A stretch of DNA of 13,125 bases from Rhodospirillaceae bacterium (GTDB lineage: Bacteria > Pseudomonadota > Alphaproteobacteria > UBA7985): the NCBI GenBank assembly GCA_002700865.1, contig PAFB01000093.1, positions 1 to 13,125 of the forward strand, in the 5' to 3' direction. Position numbers and translations under genes: made by a program. The number at the start of each line of letters is the position of its first letter. Within the stretch, counting starts at the first letter, position 1. A model generated the notes under the pieces. The model was not told the DNA's origin, did no database searches, and saw nothing but the letters and a program-made list of their open reading frames with translations. This document shows, piece by piece, positions 1 to 7,311 of this stretch.

Positions 1-21
1 GAATCTGCGTAGGTCCAAAAA

Positions 22-93
22 GTTTGTAACTCTCTTTGAAGAATGACGAAAAAATCTAGTGTTGTCAATAATCTTTGTAACTACTTTGTAACT
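22..93 (-). repeat. Three direct copies of AGTTACAAA around the leftward promoter
   Basis: Read on the minus strand, AGTTACAAAG occurs at 93-84 and 82-73, and AGTTACAAAC at 31-22. The first two are offset by 11 bp, about one helical turn, and end 4 bp before the TTGACA -35 element. The third lies near the expected transcription start. This is the arrangement expected of a regulator-binding site, but the regulator is unknown and in such AT-rich DNA part of the similarity could be chance. Confidence 0.4.
40..68 (-). promoter_or_regulatory. Candidate leftward sigma70-type promoter
   Basis: On the minus strand a perfect -35 hexamer TTGACA (68 to 63) is followed after exactly 17 nt by CATTCT (45 to 40), a weak -10 matching TATAAT at three positions. 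It would transcribe leftward out of the window, towards a gene not seen here. The region is clearly more AT-rich than the flanking guaA coding sequence. The perfect -35 and ideal spacer are seen directly; promoter function is inferred. Confidence 0.4.
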
Positions 94-132
94 TTTAACT
101 AACTGTAAAATAGAGTTATTTTGTATAAGTTG

Positions 133-1692
133 TTATTCCCACTCGATGGTGCCCGGTGGTTTGGTGGTGATGTCGTAGACGACGCGGTTGATGCCGCGGA
201 CTTCGTTCACAATACGGGTTGCAACCCGGCCCAGAAAGGCGGGGTCGAAGGGGTAGACGTCGGCGGTCATGCCATCGACCGACGTGACGGCACGCAGGCC
301 GCATACGCTCTCGTAGGTTCTGTCATCGCCCATGACGCCAACGGTTTTGACCGGCAAAAGGACGGCGAAAGCCTGCCAGATTTCGTCGTACAGCCCGGCT
401 TTGCGGATTTCCTCGATATAGATGGCATCAGCCTCGCGCAGGATATCGGCGCTCTCTCGCGTGATATCGCCGGGAATGCGGATGGCCAGACCGGGTCCGG
501 GAAAGGGATGGCGGCCGACCAAGCTGTGCGGCATGCCCATTTCATAGCCCAGCGCCCGCACCTCGTCCTTGAACAGCAGGCGGAAGGGCTCGACCAGTTC
601 GAGATCCATGCGCTCAGGCAGACCGCCGACGTTATGGTGCGACTTGATCGTCACTGAGGGGCCGCCGGAGACCGATACGCTTTCGATGACGTCGGGGTAG
701 AGTGTGCCTTGGGCGAGGAAGGCAGCACCCTCGATCTTTTTGGCCTCTGCCTCAAATACATCAATAAACAGCCCGCCGATGGTCTTGCGCTTGGTCTCCG
801 GGTCCGAAACCCCCGCAAGGGCCCCCAAGAACGTATCGCTGGCGTCCACGTGGATCAGGGGGATGTTGTAGGTATCGCGGAACAGTGAAACCACATCCGC
901 GCCTTCATTCTTTCGCAGCATGCCGTGGTCAACGAAAATACAGGTCAGGCGGTCGCCTATGGCTTCATGGATCAGCACGGCGGCCACCGAGGAATCAACC
1001 CCGCCGGACAGCCCACATATGACCCGTTTGTCGCCAACTTGCGCACGGATTTTCTCAATGGCTTCGGCGCGGAAGGAAGCCATGGACCAATCCGGTTCCA
1101 GTCCGGCGACTTTGGTGAGAAAATTCCGGATCAGGCCTGCGCCATCGGGGGTGTGGTGCACTTCGGGGTGAAACTGTACGGCAAAACGGCGCGCCGCGGC
1201 GTTTTCGATGATGGCAAAGGGCGCGCCTTCAGAGGCTGCGACCACCCGCCAGCCCTCTGCCAGTGCTGTCACCTTGTCGCCGTGGGACATCCAGACCGGG
1301 TGGCTGGAGCCGGTTTCCCAGAGCCCGTCAAACAGCGCGCAGTCCTCGGCAACCGTGACATCGGCGCGGCCAAACTCCTGGGTCGTGCCTTTGGAAACCG
1401 TGCCACCGGTTTCGTGCATCAGCGCCTGCTGGCCATAGCAAATGCCGAGCATGGGCAAGGCGCTGGCGGCGACGGGAGCGGGAATTCGGGGGGCTTCAGG
1501 ATCGAGGACGGAGGCAGGGCCACCGCTCAGAATTACGGCTTTGGCGTCAAAGGCTTCGAACCGGCTGGCGTCCGCGTTGTAGGGAATGATCTCAGAATAA
1601 AACCCCGCTTCTCGGACCCGACGGGCGATCAGCTGGGTCACCTGAGAGCCAAAATCAACGATCAGAATGCGGTTCGACACGGGTTCAGACAC
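133..1692 (-). CDS. guaA: GMP synthase (glutamine-hydrolysing)
   Basis: Converts XMP, ATP and glutamine to GMP in the cytoplasm, the last step of guanine nucleotide synthesis. The N-terminal class I glutamine amidotransferase domain (about 8-195) shows the nucleophile Cys85 in GICYGQQ and the partners His175 and Glu177 in QFHPEV. The ATP-pyrophosphatase domain has the P-loop GLSGGVDSS (227-235). The C-terminal dimerisation domain ends in KPPGTIEWE, the typical GuaA terminus. I chose a GTG start at 1692, with AAAGAGG 11 nt upstream. It gives 519 aa, close to the usual 515-525, and places guaB 34 nt upstream. An in-frame ATG at 1776 would add 28 low-complexity residues and overlap guaB by 50 nt. 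No strong terminator was seen after the TAA stop. Identity is certain; the start is probable. Confidence 0.97.
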   Translation of the reverse strand: MSEPVSNRILIVDFGSQVTQLIARRVREAGFYSEIIPYNADASRFEAFDAKAVILSGGPASVLDPEAPRIPAPVAASALPMLGICYGQQALMHETGGTVSKGTTQEFGRADVTVAEDCALFDGLWETGSSHPVWMSHGDKVTALAEGWRVVAASEGAPFAIIENAAARRFAVQFHPEVHHTPDGAGLIRNFLTKVAGLEPDWSMASFRAEAIEKIRAQVGDKRVICGLSGGVDSSVAAVLIHEAIGDRLTCIFVDHGMLRKNEGADVVSLFRDTYNIPLIHVDASDTFLGALAGVSDPETKRKTIGGLFIDVFEAEAKKIEGAAFLAQGTLYPDVIESVSVSGGPSVTIKSHHNVGGLPERMDLELVEPFRLLFKDEVRALGYEMGMPHSLVGRHPFPGPGLAIRIPGDITRESADILREADAIYIEEIRKAGLYDEIWQAFAVLLPVKTVGVMGDDRTYESVCGLRAVTSVDGMTADVYPFDPAFLGRVATRIVNEVRGINRVVYDITTKPPGTIEWE

Positions 1693-1726
1693 AGGGGATA
1701 TAGCCTCTTTGAGCTGCTGGCACGGC

Positions 1727-3190
1727 TTAGGTGGACCGGGCGTAATTGGGGGCGTCTTTGGTGATCGAGACGTCATGGACGTGAGATTCCCGAAGCCCTG
1801 CTGCGGTGATCCGCAGGAACGAGCAATTCTTCTGCATGGCCTCGATATCGGCGTTGCCTGTGTAGCCCATGGCCGCGCGCAAGCCGCCGACGAGCTGGTG
1901 CAGAATAGCGTTGGCGGGACCCTTGTAGGGGACGCGGCCTTCGATGCCCTCGGGGACGAGCTTCAGGGATGAGCTGACTTCAGCCTGAAAATACCGATCC
2001 GCCGAACCGCGTGCCATGGCACCGATCGACCCCATCCCGCGGTATGACTTGTAGGAGCGCCCCTGATAGAGAAAGACCTCACCCGGCGCTTCATCGGTCC
2101 CGGCGAGCAGGGAGCCAACCATGCAGGCCGACGCGCCCCCGGCGATGGCTTTGGCAATATCGCCGCTGGTTTTTATGCCGCCATCGGCGATCACGGGAAC
2201 ATCCTGATCAGCGGCGGCTTCGACGGCATCGGCAACAGCGGTCAGTTGCGGCACACCCACGCCCGCGACGATCCGGGTTGTGCAAATGGTGCCGGGACCA
2301 ATGCCGACTTTGACGCCATCTGCGCCCGCGTCGATGAGCGACTTGGTGCCGTCCGCGGTGGCGACGTTACCGCCGATCACATCGACAGCGTTGGATAAGC
2401 GCTTAACCGCGCTGATCTGACTGAGCACACCTTCGCTGTGGCCGTGCGCGGTATCGACAACAATGGCGTCCACGCCCGCTTCGAGCAAAGCTTCAGCCCG
2501 TTTCAGACCGTCGGCACCCACCCCGGTCGCAGCGGCAACTCGCAGGCGGCCTTGTTCGTCCTTGGTGGCGTTAGGGTGGTTCTGGGCTTTCTCGATATCC
2601 TTGACCGTAATCAGGCCGACGCAGCGAAAATCGCCATCAACCACCAACAACTTTTCGATGCGGTGCTTGTGCAGCAGGCGTTCAGCTTCATCGCGCTCAC
2701 AGGTCTCGCTGACCGTGATCAGGTTTTCGTGGGTCATCAACTCAGCCACGGTCTGCCGCTGATCTCTGGCAAAGCGCACGTCGCGGTTGGTGAGAATGCC
2801 CACAAGGCGCTCTGAGCCCGGCTCAACCACAGGAATCCCGCTGATTTTGTGCTGTTCCATCAGCATGAGGGCGTCTGCGAGGGTGGCTTGGGGGTGAATG
2901 GTGACAGGGTTTACCACCATGCCGGATTCGTACTTCTTCACCGCCTGAACGGCCATGGCCTGTTCTTCGATGCTGAGGTTCTTGTGGATCACACCGATGC
3001 CGCCGGCCTGCGCCATGGTGATGGCCATGGGGGCTTCAGTGACAGTGTCCATGGCGGCGGACATCAGGGGGATACCAACAGACAGGGTTCGAGAGATCCG
3101 GGTGTGGGTCCTAGTCTCAAGCGGAACAACGTCAGAGCGCTGTGGCTGCAGAAGGACGTCGTCAAAAGTCAAAGCGTCGCGGATGCGCAT
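1727..3190 (-). CDS. guaB: IMP dehydrogenase
   Basis: Oxidises IMP to XMP with NAD+, the first committed and rate-limiting step towards GMP; its product is the substrate of the next gene, guaA. The 487-aa length is normal. The TIM-barrel catalytic domain is interrupted by two CBS domains (about 93-147 and 151-208). The catalytic loop GIGPGTICTTR places the nucleophile at Cys303. Phosphate- and IMP-binding glycine motifs follow (IADGGIK 334-340, SYRGMGSIGAM 382-392), and the flap lies near 414-424. The ATG start is preceded by AGGA 9 nt upstream. rlmE ends 129 nt upstream, so guaB could be read from the upstream operon or from its own promoter, which I could not identify. Confidence 0.98.
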   Translation of the reverse strand: MRIRDALTFDDVLLQPQRSDVVPLETRTHTRISRTLSVGIPLMSAAMDTVTEAPMAITMAQAGGIGVIHKNLSIEEQAMAVQAVKKYESGMVVNPVTIHPQATLADALMLMEQHKISGIPVVEPGSERLVGILTNRDVRFARDQRQTVAELMTHENLITVSETCERDEAERLLHKHRIEKLLVVDGDFRCVGLITVKDIEKAQNHPNATKDEQGRLRVAAATGVGADGLKRAEALLEAGVDAIVVDTAHGHSEGVLSQISAVKRLSNAVDVIGGNVATADGTKSLIDAGADGVKVGIGPGTICTTRIVAGVGVPQLTAVADAVEAAADQDVPVIADGGIKTSGDIAKAIAGGASACMVGSLLAGTDEAPGEVFLYQGRSYKSYRGMGSIGAMARGSADRYFQAEVSSSLKLVPEGIEGRVPYKGPANAILHQLVGGLRAAMGYTGNADIEAMQKNCSFLRITAAGLRESHVHDVSITKDAPNYARST

Positions 3191-3235
3191 GGGAAAAGGT
3201 CCTTGCCCTTTTCTTTGTTAGAGTATGGCAAAGGC

Positions 3236-3253
3236 GCGGGTTCGAAAACCCGC
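3236..3253 (-). other. UUCG-capped hairpin between rlmE and guaB
   Basis: Perfect inverted repeat. On the minus strand GCGGGTT pairs with AACCCGC around a TTCG loop, giving a 7-bp stem with a UUCG tetraloop in the transcript. It lies in the 129-nt gap after rlmE and 45 nt before the guaB start. The following bases (GCCTTTGCC) are not a proper U-tract, so a strong intrinsic terminator is unlikely. A processing or stability element or a weak attenuator is possible. Confidence 0.45.
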
Positions 3254-3319
3254 AAGACCGCGCACGGAGGGTTGAGCAGAGCTTATGACTCGCGCCCGGC
3301 CCAGCGTCTGGTCCAGCCG

Positions 3320-4072
3320 CTAGGCTTGGACTTCCGGCGAGGCCGCCGCCGCCGCTGCATCGGGGCGGTAGCCACTGGCGACGATGTAGGCCTCGGAACT
3401 GTCGCTTCGGCTGGCAGGCGGCTTGATCACCCGCACTTTGTCGAAGCATTGAGCCAACGTGCGCTGCAAATCACCTTGCGCACCACCTTGCAGAATCTTG
3501 ACCACGAACCAGCCGTCCTCAGCCAGCACTTCGTGCGCAAAATCCAGCGAAATCTCGATCAGCGCGACAATGCGCAGATGGTCGGTCGCCTTGTGACCCG
3601 TGGATGAAGCGGCCATGTCGCTCAGCACGATATCGGCCTTGTGACCGTCGAGCAGATCGCGCACCCGGTCCATGTCCGCCGGTTCACGAACGTCACCAAC
3701 GATGACGTCAGCGCCCGCGACGGGTTCCGTGGGCAGCAGATCAATGCCAACGACGTTGCCCTCGCCGCAACGCTGGACAGCAACTTGCAACCAGCCTCCC
3801 GGCGCGCAGCCCAGATCGACCACCCGCTTGCCCTTGGTCAGGAACTTCAGCTTGTCGTTGATTTCCAGCAGTTTGTAAGCCGCGCGTCCGCGGTATCCGT
3901 CGCGCTTGGCAGCGCCGACGTACGGGTCGTTGAGTTGGCGTTGGAGCCAGCGGGTCGAGGAGTTCTTGCGGCCTCGGGCTGACTTGACCCGAACGGCCAA
4001 ATCGCGGCTTTGACCGGGTGCGCCACTGCCGCGGCCTGAACTGCCGGTACGCTTGGGTTTGTATTCAACCAT
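3320..4072 (-). CDS. rlmE: 23S rRNA (uridine-2'-O)-methyltransferase RlmE (FtsJ/RrmJ)
   Basis: SAM-dependent 2'-O-methylation of the A-loop uridine equivalent to E. coli U2552, a late step in 50S subunit assembly. The Rossmann-fold motif DLGCAPGGW is at 86-94. The K-D-K-E catalytic tetrad of the family is visible as Lys67 (AYKLLEI), Asp152 (SDMAAS), Lys192 (VVKILQGG) and Glu227 (SSEAYI). At 250 aa it is about 40 longer than the E. coli enzyme. The extra residues are a basic Gly/Ser/Arg-rich N-terminus (1-40), which may bind RNA, and an Ala-rich tail. The ATG overlaps the stop of the upstream phosphatase gene (TAATG), implying translational coupling. Function is confident. Confidence 0.96.
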   Translation of the reverse strand: MVEYKPKRTGSSGRGSGAPGQSRDLAVRVKSARGRKNSSTRWLQRQLNDPYVGAAKRDGYRGRAAYKLLEINDKLKFLTKGKRVVDLGCAPGGWLQVAVQRCGEGNVVGIDLLPTEPVAGADVIVGDVREPADMDRVRDLLDGHKADIVLSDMAASSTGHKATDHLRIVALIEISLDFAHEVLAEDGWFVVKILQGGAQGDLQRTLAQCFDKVRVIKPPASRSDSSEAYIVASGYRPDAAAAAASPEVQA

Positions 4073-5388
4073 TAATCGCCCTGTGCCAAAGACTGTACCG
4101 GCGTCGGCGGTGCCGCGCTGGTGGGTTCGGAGCCATGGGCTCCCGTGCTGTTTTCTGTGCTGTTTTTTGGGCTGTTTTCGGGGCCATTATCAGGCTTGCC
4201 GCGCCGGGGGCGACGGCGTGGACGCCGACGCTTACCGGGCATTTTTCCCTGCATCATCCGCAACAGCATCCCTTCCCGCAGACCTCGATCCGCCACGGAC
4301 AGCGTCGGGACTGACCATAGCGTCGTCAATCCATCCAGCACAGCACATCCTGGCAACACCAGATCCGACCGACCCCGGCCAATACAGCCCAGCATAGCGC
4401 GGCTGTCGTTGTCGCGGGTGCGCAGATCGCCGATCACGGCCTGTACGTCACGCACGGTCAGACGCATACCGTCGACCTTGGAGCGGTCATAGCTGGGCAG
4501 GTTGAGGTGCAGGCCGGCGACCGTGGTTATCGTGCCGCTAGTGCCGACCATCTGAACCTCGCCGCGCTTGATGGCGTCAACGATGCCGTGGCGCTTGGAG
4601 AACTGCTTGAAGGCCCGTCGTGTATTGCGGGCGATGGTTTCGAAGTCGTCGTCTGAGAGCTCCAGTCCATCACCGTGCTTTTCGGCCAGTGTCACCACCC
4701 CCAGCGGCACCGACCGACTGGCGAGCACGCGGGGGCGTTCGGTCGTGGTGTCGATCCACGATACCTCTGTCGATCCGCCGCCAATATCAAAAACCAGAGC
4801 GCGCGGCGTGCTGCTGTCGAGCAGCGAGGCGCAGCCAGCCAGGCCGATTGCAGCTTCTTCCTGACCGGAAATGAGCCGCAGCTTTACCCCTGTTGCACGC
4901 TCCACGCGTTCAACAAACTCGCCATAGTTGGCGGCTTGGCGGCAGGCTTCGGTGGCAACGGCATCGACGCGTCCGGCCTTTTGCTTGGTGATTTTTCCCG
5001 CGCAGATGTTGAGCGCGGCAACCGTGCGCTCCATGGCGTCTTCAGACAAAACCCCGGTTTGTCCCAAGCCTTCCCCCAAGCGGACAATGCGCGAAAAGGC
5101 ATCGATCACGGTGAAGGGCTGATGGGGCGTTTTGCTGTTGGGGCGAGCGATCAGCAGGCGGCAGTTATTGGTGCCGAGGTCAATGGCGGCAAACACGGGC
5201 CCGTCGCCGCCATGCGTGGCGCGCTCGCGACCACGACCGGACGAGCGCCTCGACGCACCGCCGCTGTTTTTTCCCCCACGTGTTTCTGCGCGAGCAGACG
5301 CCTGGGGAGTCCCCTTAGCACCGCGTCGGCGACGGTTTCGTCTGCGCGACGCGTCTTTGTCTAAGGGGGCAGACTCCGCATCAGACAT
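4072..5388 (-). CDS. Ppx/GppA family phosphatase with basic N- and C-terminal tails
   Basis: Belongs to the exopolyphosphatase / guanosine pentaphosphatase family (ASKHA fold), which hydrolyses polyphosphate or pppGpp. Visible motifs are AIDLGTNNCRLLIA (68-81, phosphate 1), ATEACR (145-150), ISGQEEA (173-179), DIGGGSTE (201-208, phosphate 2) and GTSGTITTVAG (282-292, adenosine-like site). The catalytic core covers about 65-382. The C-terminal HD-type domain of the roughly 500-aa E. coli Ppx and GppA is missing, as in other short-form members. Residues 1-62 are highly basic (runs such as RRRNRRRRGAK). After a second arginine cluster (387-396) comes an Asn/Ser/Pro-rich tail containing 4-residue repeats. 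Both tails look disordered and nucleic-acid-binding, which is inference. Polyphosphate and pppGpp specificity cannot be separated from sequence, so no symbol is given. It is coupled to rlmE. Confidence 0.93.
   Translation of the reverse strand: MSDAESAPLDKDASRRRNRRRRGAKGTPQASARAETRGGKNSGGASRRSSGRGRERATHGGDGPVFAAIDLGTNNCRLLIARPNSKTPHQPFTVIDAFSRIVRLGEGLGQTGVLSEDAMERTVAALNICAGKITKQKAGRVDAVATEACRQAANYGEFVERVERATGVKLRLISGQEEAAIGLAGCASLLDSSTPRALVFDIGGGSTEVSWIDTTTERPRVLASRSVPLGVVTLAEKHGDGLELSDDDFETIARNTRRAFKQFSKRHGIVDAIKRGEVQMVGTSGTITTVAGLHLNLPSYDRSKVDGMRLTVRDVQAVIGDLRTRDNDSRAMLGCIGRGRSDLVLPGCAVLDGLTTLWSVPTLSVADRGLREGMLLRMMQGKMPGKRRRPRRRPRRGKPDNGPENSPKNSTENSTGAHGSEPTSAAPPTPVQSLAQGD
4145..4180 (-). 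repeat. 12-bp tandem repeat in the 3' part of the Ppx/GppA gene
   Basis: Three consecutive 12-bp units (plus strand GTGCTGTTTTCT, GTGCTGTTTTTT, GGGCTGTTTTCG) encode the repeating tetrapeptides ENSP, KNST and ENST in the disordered C-terminal tail. A fourth, degenerate unit may follow at 4181-4192. The array is in frame, so gain or loss of units would only change tail length. Confidence 0.6.
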
Positions 5389-5484
5389 GCGTGCGCCCCC
5401 ATACTTTTGGTCTAAGCGGCTGATTCCGCTGAACTTGGGACTAACACTGACACATGGCAGGCAGGGAGGTAAAGAGCCGACTGT

Positions 5485-6456
5485 CTATTCTTGTGGCCCC
5501 AGATGCCGCTTTCCCTGTTTGGCCGCGAGCAGGATTTGTTTCAGCCGTTCCATCGACGACTCACGCGTGCGGTGGTAGCTTGGGTCATCGGCACAACTGG
5601 GGCAAGACCAGCCGGCCTTGAACTTGGGGTGTTCAAACTGGTCGGGTGCAACCGGCATTCGGCATACTGGGCAGGAGATGTGGCCACCGGGCTCCATGTT
5701 TTTGTTCAGCGCAACCCGGTCATCGAAAACGTAGCAATCGCCTTCCCATAAATTGCTGTCGTCGTCGGTCTGCTGAAAATAGCGCAGAATCCCGCCTTTG
5801 AGCTGAAAGACGTTGTCAAAGCCTTGGTTCTTCATGAACACCGTCGCCTTTTCACAGCGAATGCCGCCGGTGCAGAACATGGCAATTTTCTTGTCTTCCT
5901 GACCTTTGAGCTGATCCCGCACGAATTGAGGAAACTCGCTGAAGGACAGGTTGCCGGGATCTATCGCGCCGGGAAAGGTGCCGACCTTGGTTTCGAACGA
6001 ATTGCGCGTATCGATGATAATTGTGTCGGGGTCTTGGATCAGGTCATTCCACGCCTCGGCGTCCAGATGTTCGCCCCCCTCTCCGGTAAGTGGGCTTGCC
6101 GACGGGTTCTTGATGGTCACAATTTCCCGCTTCAGCTGCACTTTGAGCTTTCGGAAAATGGGACGGTCAACCCGCGACCACGTGGGGTCAAATCCGGCGG
6201 ACAGGCCGATGTGGTCAGCCAGCGCGCTCAGAGTATCAGCCAGCAGAGCCTGCGTCGGCGCGCACAAGGTCCCGTTGGCGCCCTCTGGCGCGACCAGAAT
6301 GCTGCCATAGACGCGGGTTCCGGCAAGACGATCGGCCATGGCCGTCTTCACCGCTTCGGGGTTGTCCACGGTGGCGAAACCGTAAAAGGCGCTCACCCAC
6401 CAGTCTTTTTCCGTGTGGCTGACTTTGGGAGTCGCCCAAGCGTTGGGAAAGTCCAT
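5485..6456 (-). CDS. trhO: tRNA uridine(34) hydroxylase TrhO (YceA-type rhodanese protein)
   Basis: Oxygen-dependent hydroxylation of wobble uridine 34 in certain tRNAs, giving 5-hydroxyuridine, the precursor of cmo5U/mo5U; cytoplasmic. The protein has an N-terminal acylphosphatase-like domain (about 20-115) and a rhodanese domain (about 130-232) with the active-site loop FCTGGIRCEK and catalytic Cys195. A C-terminal segment carries two CPxC pairs (Cys262/Cys265 and Cys285/Cys288) that probably bind zinc. I chose the ATG at 6456 (MDFPNAW), which gives 323 aa. The open frame runs 60 codons further but would overlap the upstream lipoprotein gene and adds Cys/Arg-rich residues unlike the family. 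AGGT lies about 9 nt upstream of the start. It begins 37 nt after the lipoprotein gene, on the same strand. Confidence 0.93.
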   Translation of the reverse strand: MDFPNAWATPKVSHTEKDWWVSAFYGFATVDNPEAVKTAMADRLAGTRVYGSILVAPEGANGTLCAPTQALLADTLSALADHIGLSAGFDPTWSRVDRPIFRKLKVQLKREIVTIKNPSASPLTGEGGEHLDAEAWNDLIQDPDTIIIDTRNSFETKVGTFPGAIDPGNLSFSEFPQFVRDQLKGQEDKKIAMFCTGGIRCEKATVFMKNQGFDNVFQLKGGILRYFQQTDDDSNLWEGDCYVFDDRVALNKNMEPGGHISCPVCRMPVAPDQFEHPKFKAGWSCPSCADDPSYHRTRESSMERLKQILLAAKQGKRHLGPQE

Positions 6457-6493
6457 GCTTGCTGCACCTGACGCGTTCAGAGTTGGAACCTCG

Positions 6494-7081
6494 TCAGTAA
6501 TTATACAGGTCCTGCGGTGCCTCCAAGCCCATGTGACGCAGCCAATGCGCAAAGCCGTTGCGCGTCCGGAGCCTTTCAACCTCCAACCGGTCAAGATCCT
6601 TGCGCAGGTTTCGCAGCTCGCGCAGCAGTGTTTCATCGCTGAATTCGCCCGAAACGATCATCTCTTCGAGCTCGTCCCGGCGCGATTCCATCAAAGCCTC
6701 CTCGACCGCCAGCTGTTCCAGCGAAGCCCGGGTGCCAAAGGCGCGGTCAAAACCGGGGGAGGTTGCGGGCGGGCAAATGCCGGGGTTGACTGAGCGGTGC
6801 TCGCCCCATGTCCAGCCGTTTTCGATGGTGCAAAAGCCCAGAAGGCCGCGCTGGTACCCGGCAACATAGGCATCGCCATCGGGGAGAACCCCAATGGCCA
6901 TACAAGTCTCGAACAGGCCGGGCAGGCGGCTCTTATGACCCTTCGACGCGTGCAACTCTCCTGTTGCGCGCCAATCGGTATACGGACAGTGTTCCGGCCT
7001 GATCGCTGTGCAACTGGCCACCAGCAGGCCCAGACCCATCACGGCGCTCAACCGCCCTATTTGAGACCAAATCTGTTTCAC
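6494..7081 (-). CDS. DUF2799-type outer-membrane lipoprotein, putative
   Basis: Function unknown. From the GTG at 7081 the product is 195 aa with a lipoprotein signal peptide: Lys/Arg in the first ten residues, a hydrophobic stretch (11-22), and the lipobox LVASC with Cys24 as the lipidated residue. Residues from about 33 to 110 contain the pattern of DUF2799 proteins: DWRATGE at 36-42, then YVAGYQRGLLGFCT and a Gly/Trp-rich ENGW segment, then a GICPP. The C-terminal third (about 120-180) is rich in Glu, Arg and Leu and should form a coiled coil. An upstream in-frame ATG at 7135 would put an Arg-rich stretch before the signal peptide, so I prefer the GTG; its ribosome-binding site (GGGGTG) is weak. 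The family assignment comes from pattern memory, not a search. Confidence 0.8.
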   Translation of the reverse strand: MKQIWSQIGRLSAVMGLGLLVASCTAIRPEHCPYTDWRATGELHASKGHKSRLPGLFETCMAIGVLPDGDAYVAGYQRGLLGFCTIENGWTWGEHRSVNPGICPPATSPGFDRAFGTRASLEQLAVEEALMESRRDELEEMIVSGEFSDETLLRELRNLRKDLDRLEVERLRTRNGFAHWLRHMGLEAPQDLYNY

Positions 7082-7255
7082 GCTTACACCCCAATTCACG
7101 TCTTCACGTCGCCTTCTTTCCCATTTAGGCGCCATTGATGGCTTTTCAGTGGAACCCGAACCGAGGTGTCAGGCACTGCATCGGTTGGCCTTAAGTCAAT
7201 CACGGCGACCATTTCGACCTAGGACAGCGCGACAAACAAAAAAATTTACGACAAA

Positions 7256-7274
7256 TACACTATAATCTCGTGTA
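7256..7274. promoter_or_regulatory. TACAC-N9-GTGTA inverted repeat enclosing a TATAAT box
   Basis: In the 230-nt gap between the lipoprotein gene and the small-protein gene, TACAC (7256-7260) and GTGTA (7270-7274) form a perfect 5-bp dyad. The 9-nt spacer begins with a consensus TATAAT (7261-7266). No good -35 hexamer was found at 16-18 nt on either side. The dyad is followed on the plus strand by GTTTTT, so a weak terminator is an alternative. Apart from this and an A-run near 7238-7244, I see nothing in 7082-7311. Confidence 0.3.
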
Positions 7275-7311
7275 GTTTTTCTCCTGATGGCGCGTAATCG
7301 GTGTGAAAGTC

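Noticed and set aside
95..109. Near-match to a CtrA box (TTAA-N7-TAAA), and a second one (TTAA-N7-CTAA) at 8092-8106
   Set aside because: Each has one mismatch in AT-rich DNA; the second is better explained by the perfect palindrome. No cell-cycle gene is nearby.
925..1764. 279-codon plus-strand open frame opposite guaA
   Set aside because: Shadow of guaA; Gly-rich low-quality translation with no ribosome-binding site or domain.
3234..3255. Possible tRNA T-arm (GGTTCGAAAACCC)
   Set aside because: The loop is one base too long for a T-loop, and no acceptor, D or anticodon arms are found around it.
5415..5430. AGCGG-N6-CCGCT inverted repeat between trhO and the phosphatase gene
   Set aside because: Only 5 bp with no following U-tract; too weak to call a terminator or operator.
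6457..6636. 60-codon N-terminal extension of trhO
   Set aside because: It overlaps the lipoprotein gene, encodes Cys/Arg-rich residues unlike the family, and the ATG at 6456 gives a normal-length protein.
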